64,000 nt of DNA from Orientia tsutsugamushi (GCF_900327275.1 NZ_LS398548.1:1798001-1862000), one strand, 5' to 3'; numbered from the stretch's first letter, positions 1 through 10,682 are shown. A program made the numbers and translations. The notes: generated by a model from the letters alone, not told the origin.

Positions 1-1
1 A

Positions 2-1333
2 AATATTCGAAGACAAAGTAAAAACTGGAGCAGAGAAGCAGCAATGGAGTTTGCTGAGAGTAATATTTTAAGCGGTATAACCTTACTGAGGCAAAATAAC
101 TGCGTTAGGTTTGATAATACGTTGCAGGACTCAATGAGTAAGTTGATTTATGATTGGAGTCTAAGCAAGTTTAAGCTACATGAAAAATTGGTAATTACAG
201 TACGTAATAAAGATGTCGACATTCTTAATTCAAGTATTAGGTCTTTGTTAAAAGCAAATGGTACGCTAAAAGGCACAGAATATGAGCGTTCTATTGATGG
301 AAGGAAAAAGTCATATATGGCAGGAGATAGAATCGTATTTCAAAAAAGCTATAAGGATTTACAAATACAAAATAGTGAATTTGCAACTTTAACTTCGGTT
401 AGTAAAAATAAATTTATAGCTAAGACAGACACAGGAAAAGAAGTGAGTTTTGATCCTAGTGAAATACAATTTAAACATGGCTATGCAAGTACTGTTTATA
501 AGGTCCAGGGAGCTTCTATAAAAGATGTATACGTTTTGCATAACGGAGTAAGTAATATAAGCAGCTCATACGTAGCTATGACAAGGTATATAGAGAACTT
601 AAAGTTATATTGCAATAAGGAAGCAACTAAAAGCATTAACAGTTTAATAAATCAGCTCAGCAGACCAAATGAGAAATCAGCTAGCATAACTCTGAAAACT
701 GCTCATGATTTGGAGAAAGAACGGACAAAGACAACTGTTTTTAGTAAAATTGAAAACTGGTTTAAGTCTATAATCAATGATATCAATGATAGATCTCATG
801 TGAATAAAGAATATTATCATTTTACCGCTAAACCAGAGGAAGAAGCTAAAGTAGAAAAAGTCCAGCTCAAAGATATTTCTACTCCATTATTTATGCAGAT
901 CAAAGAACAAAGACAATATGATTATGATGTAACCATTCTGTCAGCAGAAGGAAAAACGATATCAAGTTTTCAGGAAGCTGGCATTGATAGCAGAATGGTA
1001 TATAGCTCAAATGTAAATAATTTAAAGTATTATCAGCCATTTCAAGGAGAAAAGATTCTTATAGCTGCAAATAATGATAAACAAAATAAAGAATATGTAA
1101 GCACTATAAACGAGGCTGCAAAAGTACTGACAAGCAAAGGAGCAATTACTAGCATCGTAATTCATTCAGAAGGTGAAGATTTTAACGAAATGCTAAAAAA
1201 TAAAGGAGCAATAGCTGTTAAGGAGCTTATGATACCTGAAATCATGAAGTTAATTAATACTCAGAACGTAAAAACAGAGTCTGAACAAATTATAAAAGCT
1301 GATATAGCTCCAAAAATTGTAATTAGGAGATAA
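2..1333 (+). pseudogene. traA: TraA (Ti-type relaxase/helicase), C-terminal fragment with Toprim-like tail
   Basis: The reading frame is open to the left edge of the window; the first ATG is at 44, but in-frame codons before it (ending SREAAMEF) look like TraA sequence, so the gene starts upstream. Residues 15-215 from that ATG match the C-terminal half of a TraA/RecD-like helicase, with the late motifs YMAGDRIVFQ and HGYASTVYKVQG. Residues 295-395 resemble a Toprim domain (SAEGKTISSFQ, then ILIAANND), but the usual D-x-D is N-N-D, so the catalytic site looks damaged. In the family TraA nicks oriT and unwinds DNA for transfer. The linker between the domains is shorter than expected, suggesting an internal deletion. 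Same family as the broken copy at 1840-4594. Confidence 0.75.
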
Positions 1334-1405
1334 AGTTTTTACTATTGAAAAATCTAATCTTACACTGTATTATCAAAATAACTTAAGTTTGTGGTGATTA
1401 AGTAT

Positions 1406-1523
1406 AGTATACACAATAATTGATGCAACTATAATAAAGCTAAAATAAAAGCCAGTGGACACTTGTTCTCGCGTCTCAATCTCTTGTTTAAGCCTTATAA
1501 TTGCATCAATTATTGTGTATACT
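1406..1523. repeat. 23-bp perfect inverted repeat with 72-bp spacer
   Basis: Positions 1406-1428 (starting AGTATACACAATAATTGATG) are the exact reverse complement of 1501-1523. The pairing continues imperfectly into the spacer. It lies in the 500-bp gap between two traA remnants where I see no gene. It could be the ends of a small non-autonomous element or a deleted insertion sequence. No transposase remnant is visible inside. Confidence 0.8.
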
Positions 1524-1839
1524 TGCATCTTATTTTCATATTACAGCTTTAACCAATAAATATTTAATCTACAATTATACCATCAGTATATCTTAATACT
1601 CCAATCATCGCTACTTCTTTTATTAACTATTCAAGTTAAAGTAATAGATATAAAACAGCTCGCAGTGATGTTTGTAATTCACATTATGCACTGCTAAGAG
1701 AATACTGAAAGCGTTTGAACTTTTGTAAGCTCTACATTTAACAGGAAAACTATCTCAATAATCACTTAGCAATAAAATTATAATTCAAACGGTAAAAATA
1801 GCAAATATTTATACCGCAAAACAATTTAGTGACGCGAAG

Positions 1840-2751
1840 GTGAGGTTTTATATGACTGACAAAATCAATGATTCAAATAATTTCAATAATATTCATAATT
1901 CAAAAACAGATATAGAAAATTCTAAAGCTAACAGCTGCAACCACAATGTGGCTGTAAAGTTGATAAATGGTGATATTGCTGATGGTATAGTGCTACTTAG
2001 TGATAATAATAGCTTGAGAGCTGATAATACTCTAAAAGAATCAATAAACCAATTAATCAATGATTGGAAGAATAGTAAATTTGAGCTGCAGGATCGTTTG
2101 ATAATTGCTGGCCATAAAGAAGCTGAAAATATTAATCAACACATCAGAAACTACATGAAGGAAAATGGTGCTCTGAAAGGTACAGAATACAGCATTTTAA
2201 TTTCAGGAGCTGAATCAAAAAAATATGCTAACTACATGGCTGGAGACCGAATTGTATTTCAAACAAACGATAAGGATTTACAAATACAAAACAGTGAATT
2301 TGCAACTCTAGTATCAATTGATGAAAGTAAGTTTGTAGCTAAGACAGATACAGGAAACGAGGTAAGCTTTGATTTGAATAAAATAAGCTTTAAACATGGA
2401 TATGCTACAACAGTTTGTAACCCACAAACAGCTGTCAAAAAAGATGTATATGTTCTTCATAATAATGGTGTAGGAATAGAAAGTTCTAACATAAGCATGA
2501 TAGGGAATGCAGAGCAAGTACGGCTGTACTACAATGTGCAAGCTACAAAAAATGTTGCTAACCTAATAGAGCAGCTTAGCACAGCTAAGACAGACTCTAT
2601 CAATTCAAAAGAGGAGAATAATGATGTTCAAGCAAATGAAGTAAGGCAATATCAATCTGCTCAAAACTATAGAAAAAACGATTATTATTCAAATAGCGAG
2701 GAAGAACTACAAAAATTGAGGGATGCAATAGTTGATAGAGCAATAACATAG
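1840..2751 (+). pseudogene. traA: TraA fragment, helicase C-terminal part, cut by IS630
   Basis: 303 codons. From residue 38 (NHNVAVKLINGDIADGIVLL) the protein aligns by eye with the helicase part of the copy at 2-1333, sharing YMAGDRIVFQ, KDLQIQNSEFATL and the HGYATTV block. The equivalent of YKVQG is degraded to CNPQT. The first 37 residues do not resemble TraA, so the N terminus is a fused non-homologous start; ATG at 1852 is an alternative. The frame ends because an IS630-type element begins at 2751. Joining the sequence across the insertion restores YVRAISK, which fits TraA, before another deletion. Not functional as a relaxase. Confidence 0.75.
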
Positions 2752-3365
2752 GAAATAGGTACAATCAGATAAACTTCATTAAGTGTTCTACAGCAATGCT
2801 AATATCTTTGAATTGAGCAGTAACTTTTCTTATTTCGTTCTTAATCTTAAACCAATAATGTTCTATAGGAATTAAATCTGGACTATATGTAGGTAAGAAT
2901 AGAATACTGCAGCCAACCGATTCTATTAATACTTTAATTATAGTGTTCTTATGAAAGTTGATATTATCCATAATTACTATTTGTCCAGGGGCAATTCTTT
3001 GATTAATATAGTTTCTACATAAGTTGTAAATATTGCTTTATTACAATTTCCTTCAAATATTACTGGTGCTATAATTTGATTATTACAAAGCCCTGCTATC
3101 ATACTGACTCTGGATTTATGTTGATAAGCTTCATTGCTATAACATCTAGTACCTTTTATACTCCATCCATATTCTCTACAAGCATTATCCTCCTATATAT
3201 CGTATTACGACTTATATTGAATATTTTACATGCTTTAACAATTGATGGTCCTTCATCTAGCGCTTTGAATAGATTCATTCTTAAATCATAACTGTATCTT
3301 CTTGCCATTATTTATCTATTATTTTTTATACTCTTTTCATATTAGCATATTATGTACCTATTTCC
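2751..3365. mobile_element. IS630-family insertion in traA, complete ends
   Basis: The ends are a perfect inverted repeat: GGAAATAGGTAC at 2751-2762 and its complement GTACCTATTTCC at 3354-3365. Both are flanked by TA (2749-2750 and 3366-3367), the target duplication typical of IS630/mariner elements. Its transposase lies on the minus strand and is frame-broken. At about 615 bp it is shorter than a normal IS630 (about 1 kb), so it has an internal deletion. Confidence 0.85.
2765..3308 (-). pseudogene. IS630-family transposase, broken
   Basis: On the minus strand the start at 3308 reads MARRYSYDLRMNLFKALDEG and continues as a helix-turn-helix (KACKIFNISRNTIYRRI) before a stop. The C-terminal piece (start at 2971) carries the IS630 DDE signature MDNINFHKN, then LFLPTYSPDLIPIEHYW, whose final E is catalytic. 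The pieces are in different frames and the middle of the DDE domain is degraded. Known family: cut-and-paste transposase inserting at TA. Confidence 0.8.
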
Positions 3366-3367
3366 TA

Positions 3368-4029
3368 CGTTCGTGCTATATCTAAATTTGGCAGGAGATA
3401 AGGCGAATATTTCAATTAACAGAAGATCTTTCAGTAAAATCAGCGGATCGTTCATAACAATCGCAAAGCGAAATGCGAATGACCCTAATATAACAATTAT
3501 AGCAGAAGGCGCTGAAACAGCATTGAGCTTGCAGCAATCAGGCATTAAAGGTAATATCATTGCTAGTGCAGGAATTGCGAATTTGAGAAATTATTCACCA
3601 TTTCCTGGTGAAAAAATCATCATTGCAGCAGATAATGATAGCAAAAATCCTATAACTAATAATACTGTAATTAAAGCTGCAAAAACGTTAGAAATGAAGG
3701 GAGCGATAACTTGTATAGTCAAACCACCAGAAAATGGTGATTTTAATAATCTGTTGCAAAGTTGTTGAGACCAGTCAATTAGAGACATTATAGAACCTGA
3801 AATTACTAAACTGACTAAGGCAGTTGAAACAACCAAACTTACTCAAACAGAAAATAATAGTATAGCAAAACAAAATGATATTACGAATGTTAAAGAATTG
3901 TATAATAAATCATCATCTCTATACTACTTTAAACAAGAAGAGGAAGCTAAGGTGGAAACGATAGTAGTTAATAAATATTCAGAAAACCATACAGGAATTT
4001 ATAGTTCAAAAATCTTTAATAATTCATAA
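3368..4029 (+). pseudogene. traA: TraA Toprim-like domain, second remnant with in-frame TGA
   Basis: Right of the IS630 the frame encodes a Toprim-like domain with motifs TIIAEGAETALSLQQSG and IIIAADND, the best preserved of the three in this region. A TGA at 3766-3768 stops the frame after NNLLQSC. The same frame then continues as SIRDIIEPEITKL and stays open to TAA at 4027-4029, so it is one domain with a nonsense mutation. The ATG at 3352 lies in the IS end and is probably not a native start. Toprim-like tails are typical of rickettsial TraA; their exact role is unknown. Confidence 0.7.
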
Positions 4030-4030
4030 T

Positions 4031-4594
4031 TTAAGGGCAAATATGGTTTTTGATGAAGAGACTCAAAAATCCTGGCCTGCACTCACTATTTTTGTTAAAA
4101 ATGACAAAGATGAAATTACTGGAGCTAAGATATTAGCTCTGAATTCAAAAACATGTAATAAAGATGATATTCCAGAAAAATCTGTTGGTACAATTAGTGG
4201 CTCATTTGCTGAAATTGCTCAACAAAATTCAAAATATTTACCTGTAACAATTATTACAAAAGATATTGAAACAGCGTTAACCATTCAACAAGCTGGAGTC
4301 GAAGGCAAAATCTTATGTGCAATTGAAGCCGAAAATTTGCAAAACTATAATCCTGGCCCAAAAGAAAAGATCATTCTAGCAGTTAAAAATGACGTAAATA
4401 CTGAAAAAGCCGAAAAAGTTCTGGAGGATAAGGGAGCAGTAGTTTGTACAGTCAAAAATGACTTCAATAATGTATTAAAAACTCAAGGATTATATGCTGT
4501 TAGAAATATTATCAGCCCTGAAATAAGAAAACTTAATGAAAAAATTGAATCAATACAAACTAATATACAATCAGGATTATGTCCGAAACACTAG
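4031..4594 (+). pseudogene. traA: TraA Toprim-like domain, third remnant
   Basis: ATG at 4043, but the homologous frame starts earlier (HNLRANMVFDEETQ). It holds another Toprim-like unit, with TIITKDIETALTIQQAG and IILAVKND. The first acidic motif (AEG to TKD) and the D-x-D are altered, so it is probably inactive. It lies in a different frame from the preceding unit, so the tandem Toprim units of one ancestral TraA are separated by a frameshift near 4025. It ends with a coiled segment (KLNEKIESIQ). Confidence 0.65.
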
Positions 4595-4645
4595 GCAGAG
4601 TATGACACAGCATTTTTTATTTAAAAAACTATAGAGTGAAAAAAT

Positions 4646-5593
4646 ATGACAAAACAATTAAAGCATGATTCATTGGCAAAGACAATCATGAGTGATCCAG
4701 TGGCTGCACAAGAATTTCTAGAGTATTATTTACCAATGAATTTCAAGAGTTTAATAGATTTATCACAAATAAAAGTAGAGCAAGAGAGTTATATAGAAGA
4801 ATCGTTAAAGAAAAAATACAGTGATATCGTCTATAAAGTTGCAACCAAAAAACATGGCAATGCTTTTATTTATATATTAATTGAAGCTCAATCAACCGTC
4901 GATTATTGGACAGCTCTGCGGTTATGGAGATACACATTGTTATTGTGCGAAAGGCATAAGAAAGAAAAAACTAAATTACCATTAGTGTATAATTTAGTGA
5001 TCTACAACGGCAAAGAAGTCTACAACGCACCTAGGAATTTGTGGGATTTATTTACCGATTCAATGATAGCTAAGCAATTAATGACCTCTGACTATCAATT
5101 AGTCGATTTACAAAGTATGTCGAATGATGAAATTGTTAGGAAAAAGCATATCGGAATGCTCGAATATATGCTAAAGCACATTCATCAACGAGATATGTTA
5201 AAGCTTTGGGAAGAGTTTCTAATAAAGTTCAAACATGTTTTAATACTTGATAAAGAAAAAGGCTATATTTACCTAAGATCATTTTTATGGTATACTGATA
5301 CTAAATTACTAGAGAGTCAGCAACCAGAATTAGAGCAGGTTCTGGCTAAGTATTTATCTGAAGAAGAAAAAGGTAATATTATGAGAACTATTGCTGCAAA
5401 ATATATTGATGAAGGCAGAGCTGAAGGTATAAAGCTTGGTGAGACTAAAGGCAGAGCTGAAGGCAGAGCTGAAGCCGCACAAGGGCTTGCAAGAAACTTA
5501 TTAAAAGCTGGCTTTTCAGTTGAATTTATTTCTGAAAATACTGGATTGTCAAAAGAAGAAGTGATTAATTTAAAAAATAACATAGAGTATTAA
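4646..5593 (+). CDS. rpn: Rpn-family recombination-promoting nuclease / putative transposase (PD-(D/E)XK)
   Basis: 315 residues, apparently complete. The N-terminal half is the Rpn/YhgA-type PD-(D/E)XK nuclease fold: MTKQLKHDSLAKTIMSDP at the start, D60 in YSDIVYKV and E80-x-Q82 in LIEAQS, the expected metal-binding residues. The C terminus has a charged repeat with GRAEG units and a short helical tail (FISENTGLSKEEV) typical of the family. Members cut DNA and stimulate RecA-independent recombination in E. coli. Here it sits between traA debris and the converging tra operon, so it may be RAGE cargo. It is one of the few intact genes in this part of the window. Confidence 0.85.
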   Translation: MTKQLKHDSLAKTIMSDPVAAQEFLEYYLPMNFKSLIDLSQIKVEQESYIEESLKKKYSDIVYKVATKKHGNAFIYILIEAQSTVDYWTALRLWRYTLLLCERHKKEKTKLPLVYNLVIYNGKEVYNAPRNLWDLFTDSMIAKQLMTSDYQLVDLQSMSNDEIVRKKHIGMLEYMLKHIHQRDMLKLWEEFLIKFKHVLILDKEKGYIYLRSFLWYTDTKLLESQQPELEQVLAKYLSEEEKGNIMRTIAAKYIDEGRAEGIKLGETKGRAEGRAEAAQGLARNLLKAGFSVEFISENTGLSKEEVINLKNNIEY

Positions 5594-5612
5594 TTTTTCG
5601 AATTAATACTCT
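5584..5612. terminator. bidirectional hairpin terminator between rpn and traD
   Basis: AGAGTATTAATT (5584-5595) pairs perfectly with 5601-5612 across a 5-base loop, and T-runs adjoin the arms. It overlaps the last codons and stop of rpn and the stop of traD, so both converging genes could end on it. Confidence 0.6.
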
Positions 5613-6850
5613 ACTAACTTAAGTTTTTTGAGCAATTTATATTCACAAACAAAAGCTGTATTTAAGTTTTGTAGCTGCATAGTTAGTTTTGTGATGGGAA
5701 AGTTACCGGCAAGCTTTACATAACATGTAAGGTCTGGTAGGTTCATAATTTCAGATGGCATAACTAAAATCTTTTTACGCTCAACATTATTCATATTTAC
5801 CCCATCTCGCATAGTATTTGATCCATATGACAAGTTCTCTTGAGTTTCAATAATTTCTTGCTCACCTAGTGTTAATGCTGATTTATAAGCTGTAACCTGA
5901 TCGCTAACTCGAAAAATAAATTTACTATTAAACAAATCCAGCATAGAAGCACATTCAGCAGCCCCATATATTGCTTCTAATTGATGAATATTCTGCAATC
6001 CAGCAACAAAGCAGCCTCCATACTTTCTACTTTCAGCTAAAGCAACTGGTAAAGACGAAACTTTTTGTAGAGCTGGAAGTTCATCAAGTATAAACCACAT
6101 GTTTTTGTTATCATGATTAGGATTTCTACACATCAAAGCCTTGATAGCTATGCTTATCCAGGCTGAAATAAGTGGGCATAAAGTAGCTCTTTGATTTGGG
6201 TTAGCTGTGATAAATAGCCAGCTAGTTTCATTTGAATTACTAAACCATTCTTTTATGCTAAAACTACCTCCAGGCTTTAAATATTGTAGCGAAGTAATAT
6301 TCTTTCCAAGCGTAGACTGAATTCCTGCAGAAGTTTCGAGCGCGCTTTCACTTATAATACCTGATACAGCAGTGTTTCTAAAAGCTTTTGCAAATTGTCT
6401 ATTATCAGAGTAAATGATTGTATGAATTAGTTTTATGATATCTTTATCATCCTTATATAGCTTCAACGCTTCAGACAAGACTAATTCAGCATTTTTAGCA
6501 AAAAAGTCATCAAGTTTAGGAGTATAATTACTAAAACTACTAGCTATATCATGAAAATCAGCTGCTTCAAAACAATCATTCCAAGGCAACCATTGTTCAC
6601 TATTTTTTTCTAAAGGATTAAGCAGTTTATCACATTTAGGATCAAAAAATCTATCAGTAAAAGCTCCAGTTGTGTCTACAATGATTGCTCGATCTTTGTG
6701 TAATCGAATTTGTGGCAGCAGTTCATTAAGCATATTAGTTTTACCAGTACCTGTTGTTCCAGTAATAAGAATATGTAGTCTTTCACTATTCTTTACTAAT
6801 GGCAAGCCTCCAAAACGGATTTTCGAGGCCTTTTTAGCGCTTTTTAGCAT
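5603..6850 (-). CDS. traD: TraD-type coupling ATPase, C-terminal part (frameshifted from N part)
   Basis: 415 residues carrying the ATPase of the F-type coupling protein, which docks the relaxosome to the secretion channel and pumps DNA. Walker A is GTTGTGKT at 31-38 and Walker B is WFILDE at 252-257. The N-terminal membrane part is encoded just upstream (6852-7358) in another frame. Reading across the break with one base shifted gives VECK then LSKMLKSAKK, showing a single ancestral gene with a frameshift near 6860. The ATPase alone would lack its membrane anchor. It is the last gene of the copy A tra operon and converges on rpn. Confidence 0.85.
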   Translation of the reverse strand: MLKSAKKASKIRFGGLPLVKNSERLHILITGTTGTGKTNMLNELLPQIRLHKDRAIIVDTTGAFTDRFFDPKCDKLLNPLEKNSEQWLPWNDCFEAADFHDIASSFSNYTPKLDDFFAKNAELVLSEALKLYKDDKDIIKLIHTIIYSDNRQFAKAFRNTAVSGIISESALETSAGIQSTLGKNITSLQYLKPGGSFSIKEWFSNSNETSWLFITANPNQRATLCPLISAWISIAIKALMCRNPNHDNKNMWFILDELPALQKVSSLPVALAESRKYGGCFVAGLQNIHQLEAIYGAAECASMLDLFNSKFIFRVSDQVTAYKSALTLGEQEIIETQENLSYGSNTMRDGVNMNNVERKKILVMPSEIMNLPDLTCYVKLAGNFPITKLTMQLQNLNTAFVCEYKLLKKLKLVEY

Positions 6851-6851
6851 T

Positions 6852-7358
6852 TTAGATAGGGCATTTGCACTCTACAAAATCAGCACCTCTAATTTTGGCC
6901 TTAATAATCGTGTTTTTGCCTTGAGCAGTAAAGAAAACAATTGAGATTATCACACCAATAGTAAAAACAATTAATCCTTCTAACAATGCTGAATTGATTA
7001 AGAATTCCCATAATTGCTGTATTTTAAATCCATGTTTGCCTGTATAAAACTCATGCAAAAAGTCTTGAGCATTGAGGTGCATCCATTTTTTAAACCTTAA
7101 ACTATAAAACTTAATGCCTATTTGATCGATATCATAAAAATGCTCACCAATTGCTAGCTTAAGCTGCACATATCTTTCAATTGCAAAATAATACAAGCTG
7201 CTCAGAAAAACTTTTTGATATAATCGACATATAATCCAGAATATCGATAATCCTAATCCAATTATAAAAACGTTGGTACTACCTTGCCCAAACATTCTTA
7301 ACTTATGGGCAAATAACTGCGAGCCCCTGGTGAAATTTCCTTGATTCTGAAAATTCAT
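6852..7358 (-). CDS. traD: TraD coupling protein, N-terminal membrane part
   Basis: 168 residues with two hydrophobic segments (about 30-52 and 130-152) flanking a periplasmic-type loop, as in F-type TraD. It ends prematurely at VECKCPI because of the frameshift described for 5603-6850. The start follows the likely traG end by only a few bases, fitting operon packing. Confidence 0.75.
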   Translation of the reverse strand: MNFQNQGNFTRGSQLFAHKLRMFGQGSTNVFIIGLGLSIFWIICRLYQKVFLSSLYYFAIERYVQLKLAIGEHFYDIDQIGIKFYSLRFKKWMHLNAQDFLHEFYTGKHGFKIQQLWEFLINSALLEGLIVFTIGVIISIVFFTAQGKNTIIKAKIRGADFVECKCPI

Positions 7359-7363
7359 CTATC

Positions 7364-9380
7364 TCAAGAGTATTTTTTCAATATCTGTAGTTTTTGCTCA
7401 TACTCTTTTACTCCAGTAAAATTCTTCAATTCTGTTAACCTTTTTAACATTGTTTCATGTTCTGCAATGATATTTAGTATTAAATCACCACACCCCACCT
7501 CCAGCACTAGTACTAGTACTACTACTTTTACTGTGGCTAGTACCTGTATACTCAGTAGTAGCAATGCTACTAGAACCAACCTTCTGCAGAGCTTGGTATT
7601 CACTCTCAGTTAGACCTATATACAGAGCTTCATCATGAGTTATCCTGTCGGCTATTTCCATGGTAATGGAGTTTCCTGTTGAAATAAGATTGGACTCTTT
7701 TTTTGTCAGTGAATCAAGATTGCTCTGTGAACGCACAAACTGGTTTTGATATCCAGATTGTAGCAGTGCAGAAGAGCGGTAGTTATCTAATAATAAATCT
7801 ACGTTTTTATTTATAATTTGTCGACCATCATCCGTTGTAGTGACTTTTATACTACCATCATTGATAATAGCAGCCATATGTAATGAAGGAGCTAGGTTTT
7901 GTTGAGAAATAGTTCTATTGCCTATGCTGTAATTATCCATACTCAAGTTATTGTCGACTATATTACTTCCTAAGCTGCTAGCAACTTGTATAGGAGAGAA
8001 CTGGCTGGCTAAGTTAGCTGTAGCATGAGCGCAAGCTTTTATCACTGACCAAGAAAGCATTGGTATTGATGATGCAAGCATTTGAAACGTCGCATAGCTA
8101 TATAAAATCATCTCTGCAAAGCTTCCTTGCGATAGCATATTCAGACCATAATCACTACCGAAAGCTCCAGATTTACTGGATAAGCTGATCATTCCTAGAC
8201 AATGGATTATTGTAAAAAATACTGGCCAGCTGCTGACCCATATTATTAATAGAATCCATGTTTTGAGTATGTTGTAACCACCAGGCAGTAAGCCCATTGG
8301 AAATACAATAAAGATCATTGAAACTACTAATGCAAAAAAAACAGATTGTAAAATAGGCATCATGTGAGCAGCCATTTCCCCAGCGACTAGATACGAAAAT
8401 GATTGTTGAAAGAGCCCTCTGATTGCATGCATACTCACCAGATTAGGATAAATTCGTGATAATGAAAACTTCTCACGCCAGTCATCATATGACTCACGAT
8501 TAGCATTAAGTAGCATAGCTTGCTTCATCCATTCATGAATGTCTTGTTGCTCTCTCTGTAAATATTTTAGTGTGTCGCCAGTCATGACTTTTAGTCTTTG
8601 ACTTAACATGCTTGACTGATCAGATTGAACTCCAATCGCTGCTGCGAACTTTGTTAGAAGCCCTTCATTTAATTCTTTATGAATTGCTGCTTTAATCAAT
8701 GGAGTAGCTTGTCTGCATGTCTTGAAACTAATACCTAAATTACTAGGCTCACGATAATAAATACCGAAATTATTAGGTATATTCTGCTCGATAAATCCTA
8801 TAATGTCATTAGTTTGTTGAGCAGCTGCTTTTTTGCCTAGAATATTACCTATGATGTAAGGCTTCATAAAGCATTGTCTAAGAAATTCCTTAGTATTAGT
8901 TAAAGTTACTGGATCATGTATTTGCACATCTCGAATCTTAGCTACAGCCTTAGCTCCAAACATAATACCAGTTTTTCTGCTTGATAGTCCTTCATAAGCC
9001 GGTAAAAGATGATTTTCCAACATTTTGGACACAAAGTAACTCGTTTGCGATGAAAGAGAAGCAAACATTGCAATACCTATCGGAATATTATCAACTTTTA
9101 CTGGTGCACTCATTGATACCTCATCCTTGAGCCAAACAGTAGCTTTGGGGGCAAATAACAGCGTAAAAATAAATATCGATGGAAAGAACCACTCCATAGC
9201 AAAGATGCCGATATTTCCTCTAAAAATAGCCCTAGTAGCAGCCCATATGCCGCCAATAGTCAAGGCTAAGTGGCCTACTGGAGTGAAGTATTCGCTATTT
9301 GAAGCAAAGACTCTGCCTATGCCGTTAAACACATGCCATAACAGATCTCCACCACCAAATGTGTATATTACGTAATCCAT
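7364..9380 (-). pseudogene. traG: TraG, mating-pair stabilisation protein; shortened, shifted C-terminal tail
   Basis: The main frame (7485-9380, 631 residues) is TraG_N type: start MDYVIYTFGGGDLLWHVFNG, three or four N-terminal membrane segments and further hydrophobic segments about 335-440. F TraG acts in pilus assembly and mating-pair stabilisation. The frame stops after a Ser/Thr-rich low-complexity stretch. A second frame running to 7364 encodes a plausible native tail (CGDLILNIIAEHETMLKRL) that ends just before traD, so a frameshift near 7490 is likely. Even with the tail it is shorter than F TraG (about 940), so the periplasmic C-terminal region is missing. It starts at the stop of the traH C-terminal piece. 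Confidence 0.8.
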
Positions 9381-9865
9381 TAACTTTTCTCCTTCGCTAT
9401 TAAATGCTGCTCTATTAATCTAGCCCTTTTATCTATTCGACTTGCATCTGTTTGTAGGCTAGTCCATTTCTCATTTGCAAAAAGTTGTACCCGATTCAAT
9501 TCCTTCAAATATCTTTCTAAATGTTCATTCGAAACTTGCTTAGCACCTAGTGAAGTAACGGCTCTACGTATTTCGGTGATTACTTCCTTCAAATGCTGAA
9601 CTAATGTATAGCTAGCTATTAATTCTGATGAGCTATCTAAAATTGTGACTCCAGAAATAGCTTCTAATATGATATAATCATAAATTGGGAATATATCTCC
9701 AATCGAAGATAAAAAGGCTATTTCATGGTCACTAAATTCAGTATTCTTACCAAATTTAATTTTTAGATTAGTCAATTGTTGTTTAGCTTTACCTGCATAA
9801 GATTTCTCTGGTGATATTGTGATATTTCGTCGCAAGCGTTGAATGCAAGCAACTGACATTATCAC
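9380..9865 (-). CDS. traH: TraH, C-terminal piece
   Basis: 161 residues with the conserved C-terminal part of TraH (RNITISPEKSYAG onward). It overlaps the N-terminal piece (9789-10682) in another frame. The join IYSCDNV to ACIQRLRRNITIS near 9850 shows one frameshifted gene. TraH is a periplasmic component needed for pilus assembly in F-type systems. Confidence 0.75.
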   Translation of the reverse strand: MIMSVACIQRLRRNITISPEKSYAGKAKQQLTNLKIKFGKNTEFSDHEIAFLSSIGDIFPIYDYIILEAISGVTILDSSSELIASYTLVQHLKEVITEIRRAVTSLGAKQVSNEHLERYLKELNRVQLFANEKWTSLQTDASRIDKRARLIEQHLIAKEKS

Positions 9866-10682
9866 AACTGTAAATCGAGGCTGATTCTCCGCCTTTTAAA
9901 TGACTAATCCAACTTTTTTCATCCTGAGCTAATGAGTCATAAAAGTGTACATTATTGTTTGTAACCACGATAGTGCCAGTCATAGACATGATTGAATCAC
10001 GCATATTTGATGGTATTCCAACCTTCGCTGCTGCTTTAGTGAAGATGTTATAATCATCAAGCATTAACTCTGAATCCTTATTTTGTGCTTGTCGCAGAGC
10101 TTGTTTTTGGGCTAAATCATTACGACATTTTTTACCAGCAGCAAAATAATCAAACCCGCTGTGTGACTGTATATCACGGCAAACAGCTTCTCTCATAGCC
10201 CAGTTCTTTGGTAAAGCTGTAGCAAATAATGCTTTTGTTAATTCGCAATCTCCCTTAGCAAATTGATTCATCTCCATTGCTAGATTACGTAAGTCCTTGA
10301 GAGCGTTCTCAATCTGTGGAGCAAATGTTTTTAATCCTAATGAAAATGCATAAACTTTAGCTTGAGAACCAATATTCTTCATTAGTTGAACTAATTCTTC
10401 TCCAGAAATAACAGAGAAACTACCAAGATAGGCGTCAATACCGCTACAGCTCATGTTTAAAGATGGTGGAGTTATAGCAAATGGCTGAAAGGATGTTTGG
10501 CTTGTTCTGGCAGATAATCCGCCAGCCGCATAATATCCAGCCGCTTGATTCTGATATGATCCAGATCTAGTAACATTAACACTCATTCCTTGAAATACGT
10601 TTTCGATATTCCAAGCTAGTGATACTAGAGCTTGTAGCAAAAATAATGCTGCAATAACATAAACTCTGATTTTGATGCTCAT
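9789..10682 (-). CDS. traH: TraH, N-terminal piece with signal sequence
   Basis: 297 residues. A hydrophobic signal segment (residues 5-25) is followed by conserved TraH features: a Gly/Ala-rich region, PSLNMSCSGIDAYLGSF, and Cys pairs around DCELTKALFATALP. The last ~25 codons run out of the native frame after a frameshift near 9850. The start codon overlaps the traF stop, as in a tight operon. Confidence 0.8.
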   Translation of the reverse strand: MSIKIRVYVIAALFLLQALVSLAWNIENVFQGMSVNVTRSGSYQNQAAGYYAAGGLSARTSQTSFQPFAITPPSLNMSCSGIDAYLGSFSVISGEELVQLMKNIGSQAKVYAFSLGLKTFAPQIENALKDLRNLAMEMNQFAKGDCELTKALFATALPKNWAMREAVCRDIQSHSGFDYFAAGKKCRNDLAQKQALRQAQNKDSELMLDDYNIFTKAAAKVGIPSNMRDSIMSMTGTIVVTNNNVHFYDSLAQDEKSWISHLKGGESASIYSCDNVSCLHSTLATKYHNITREILCR

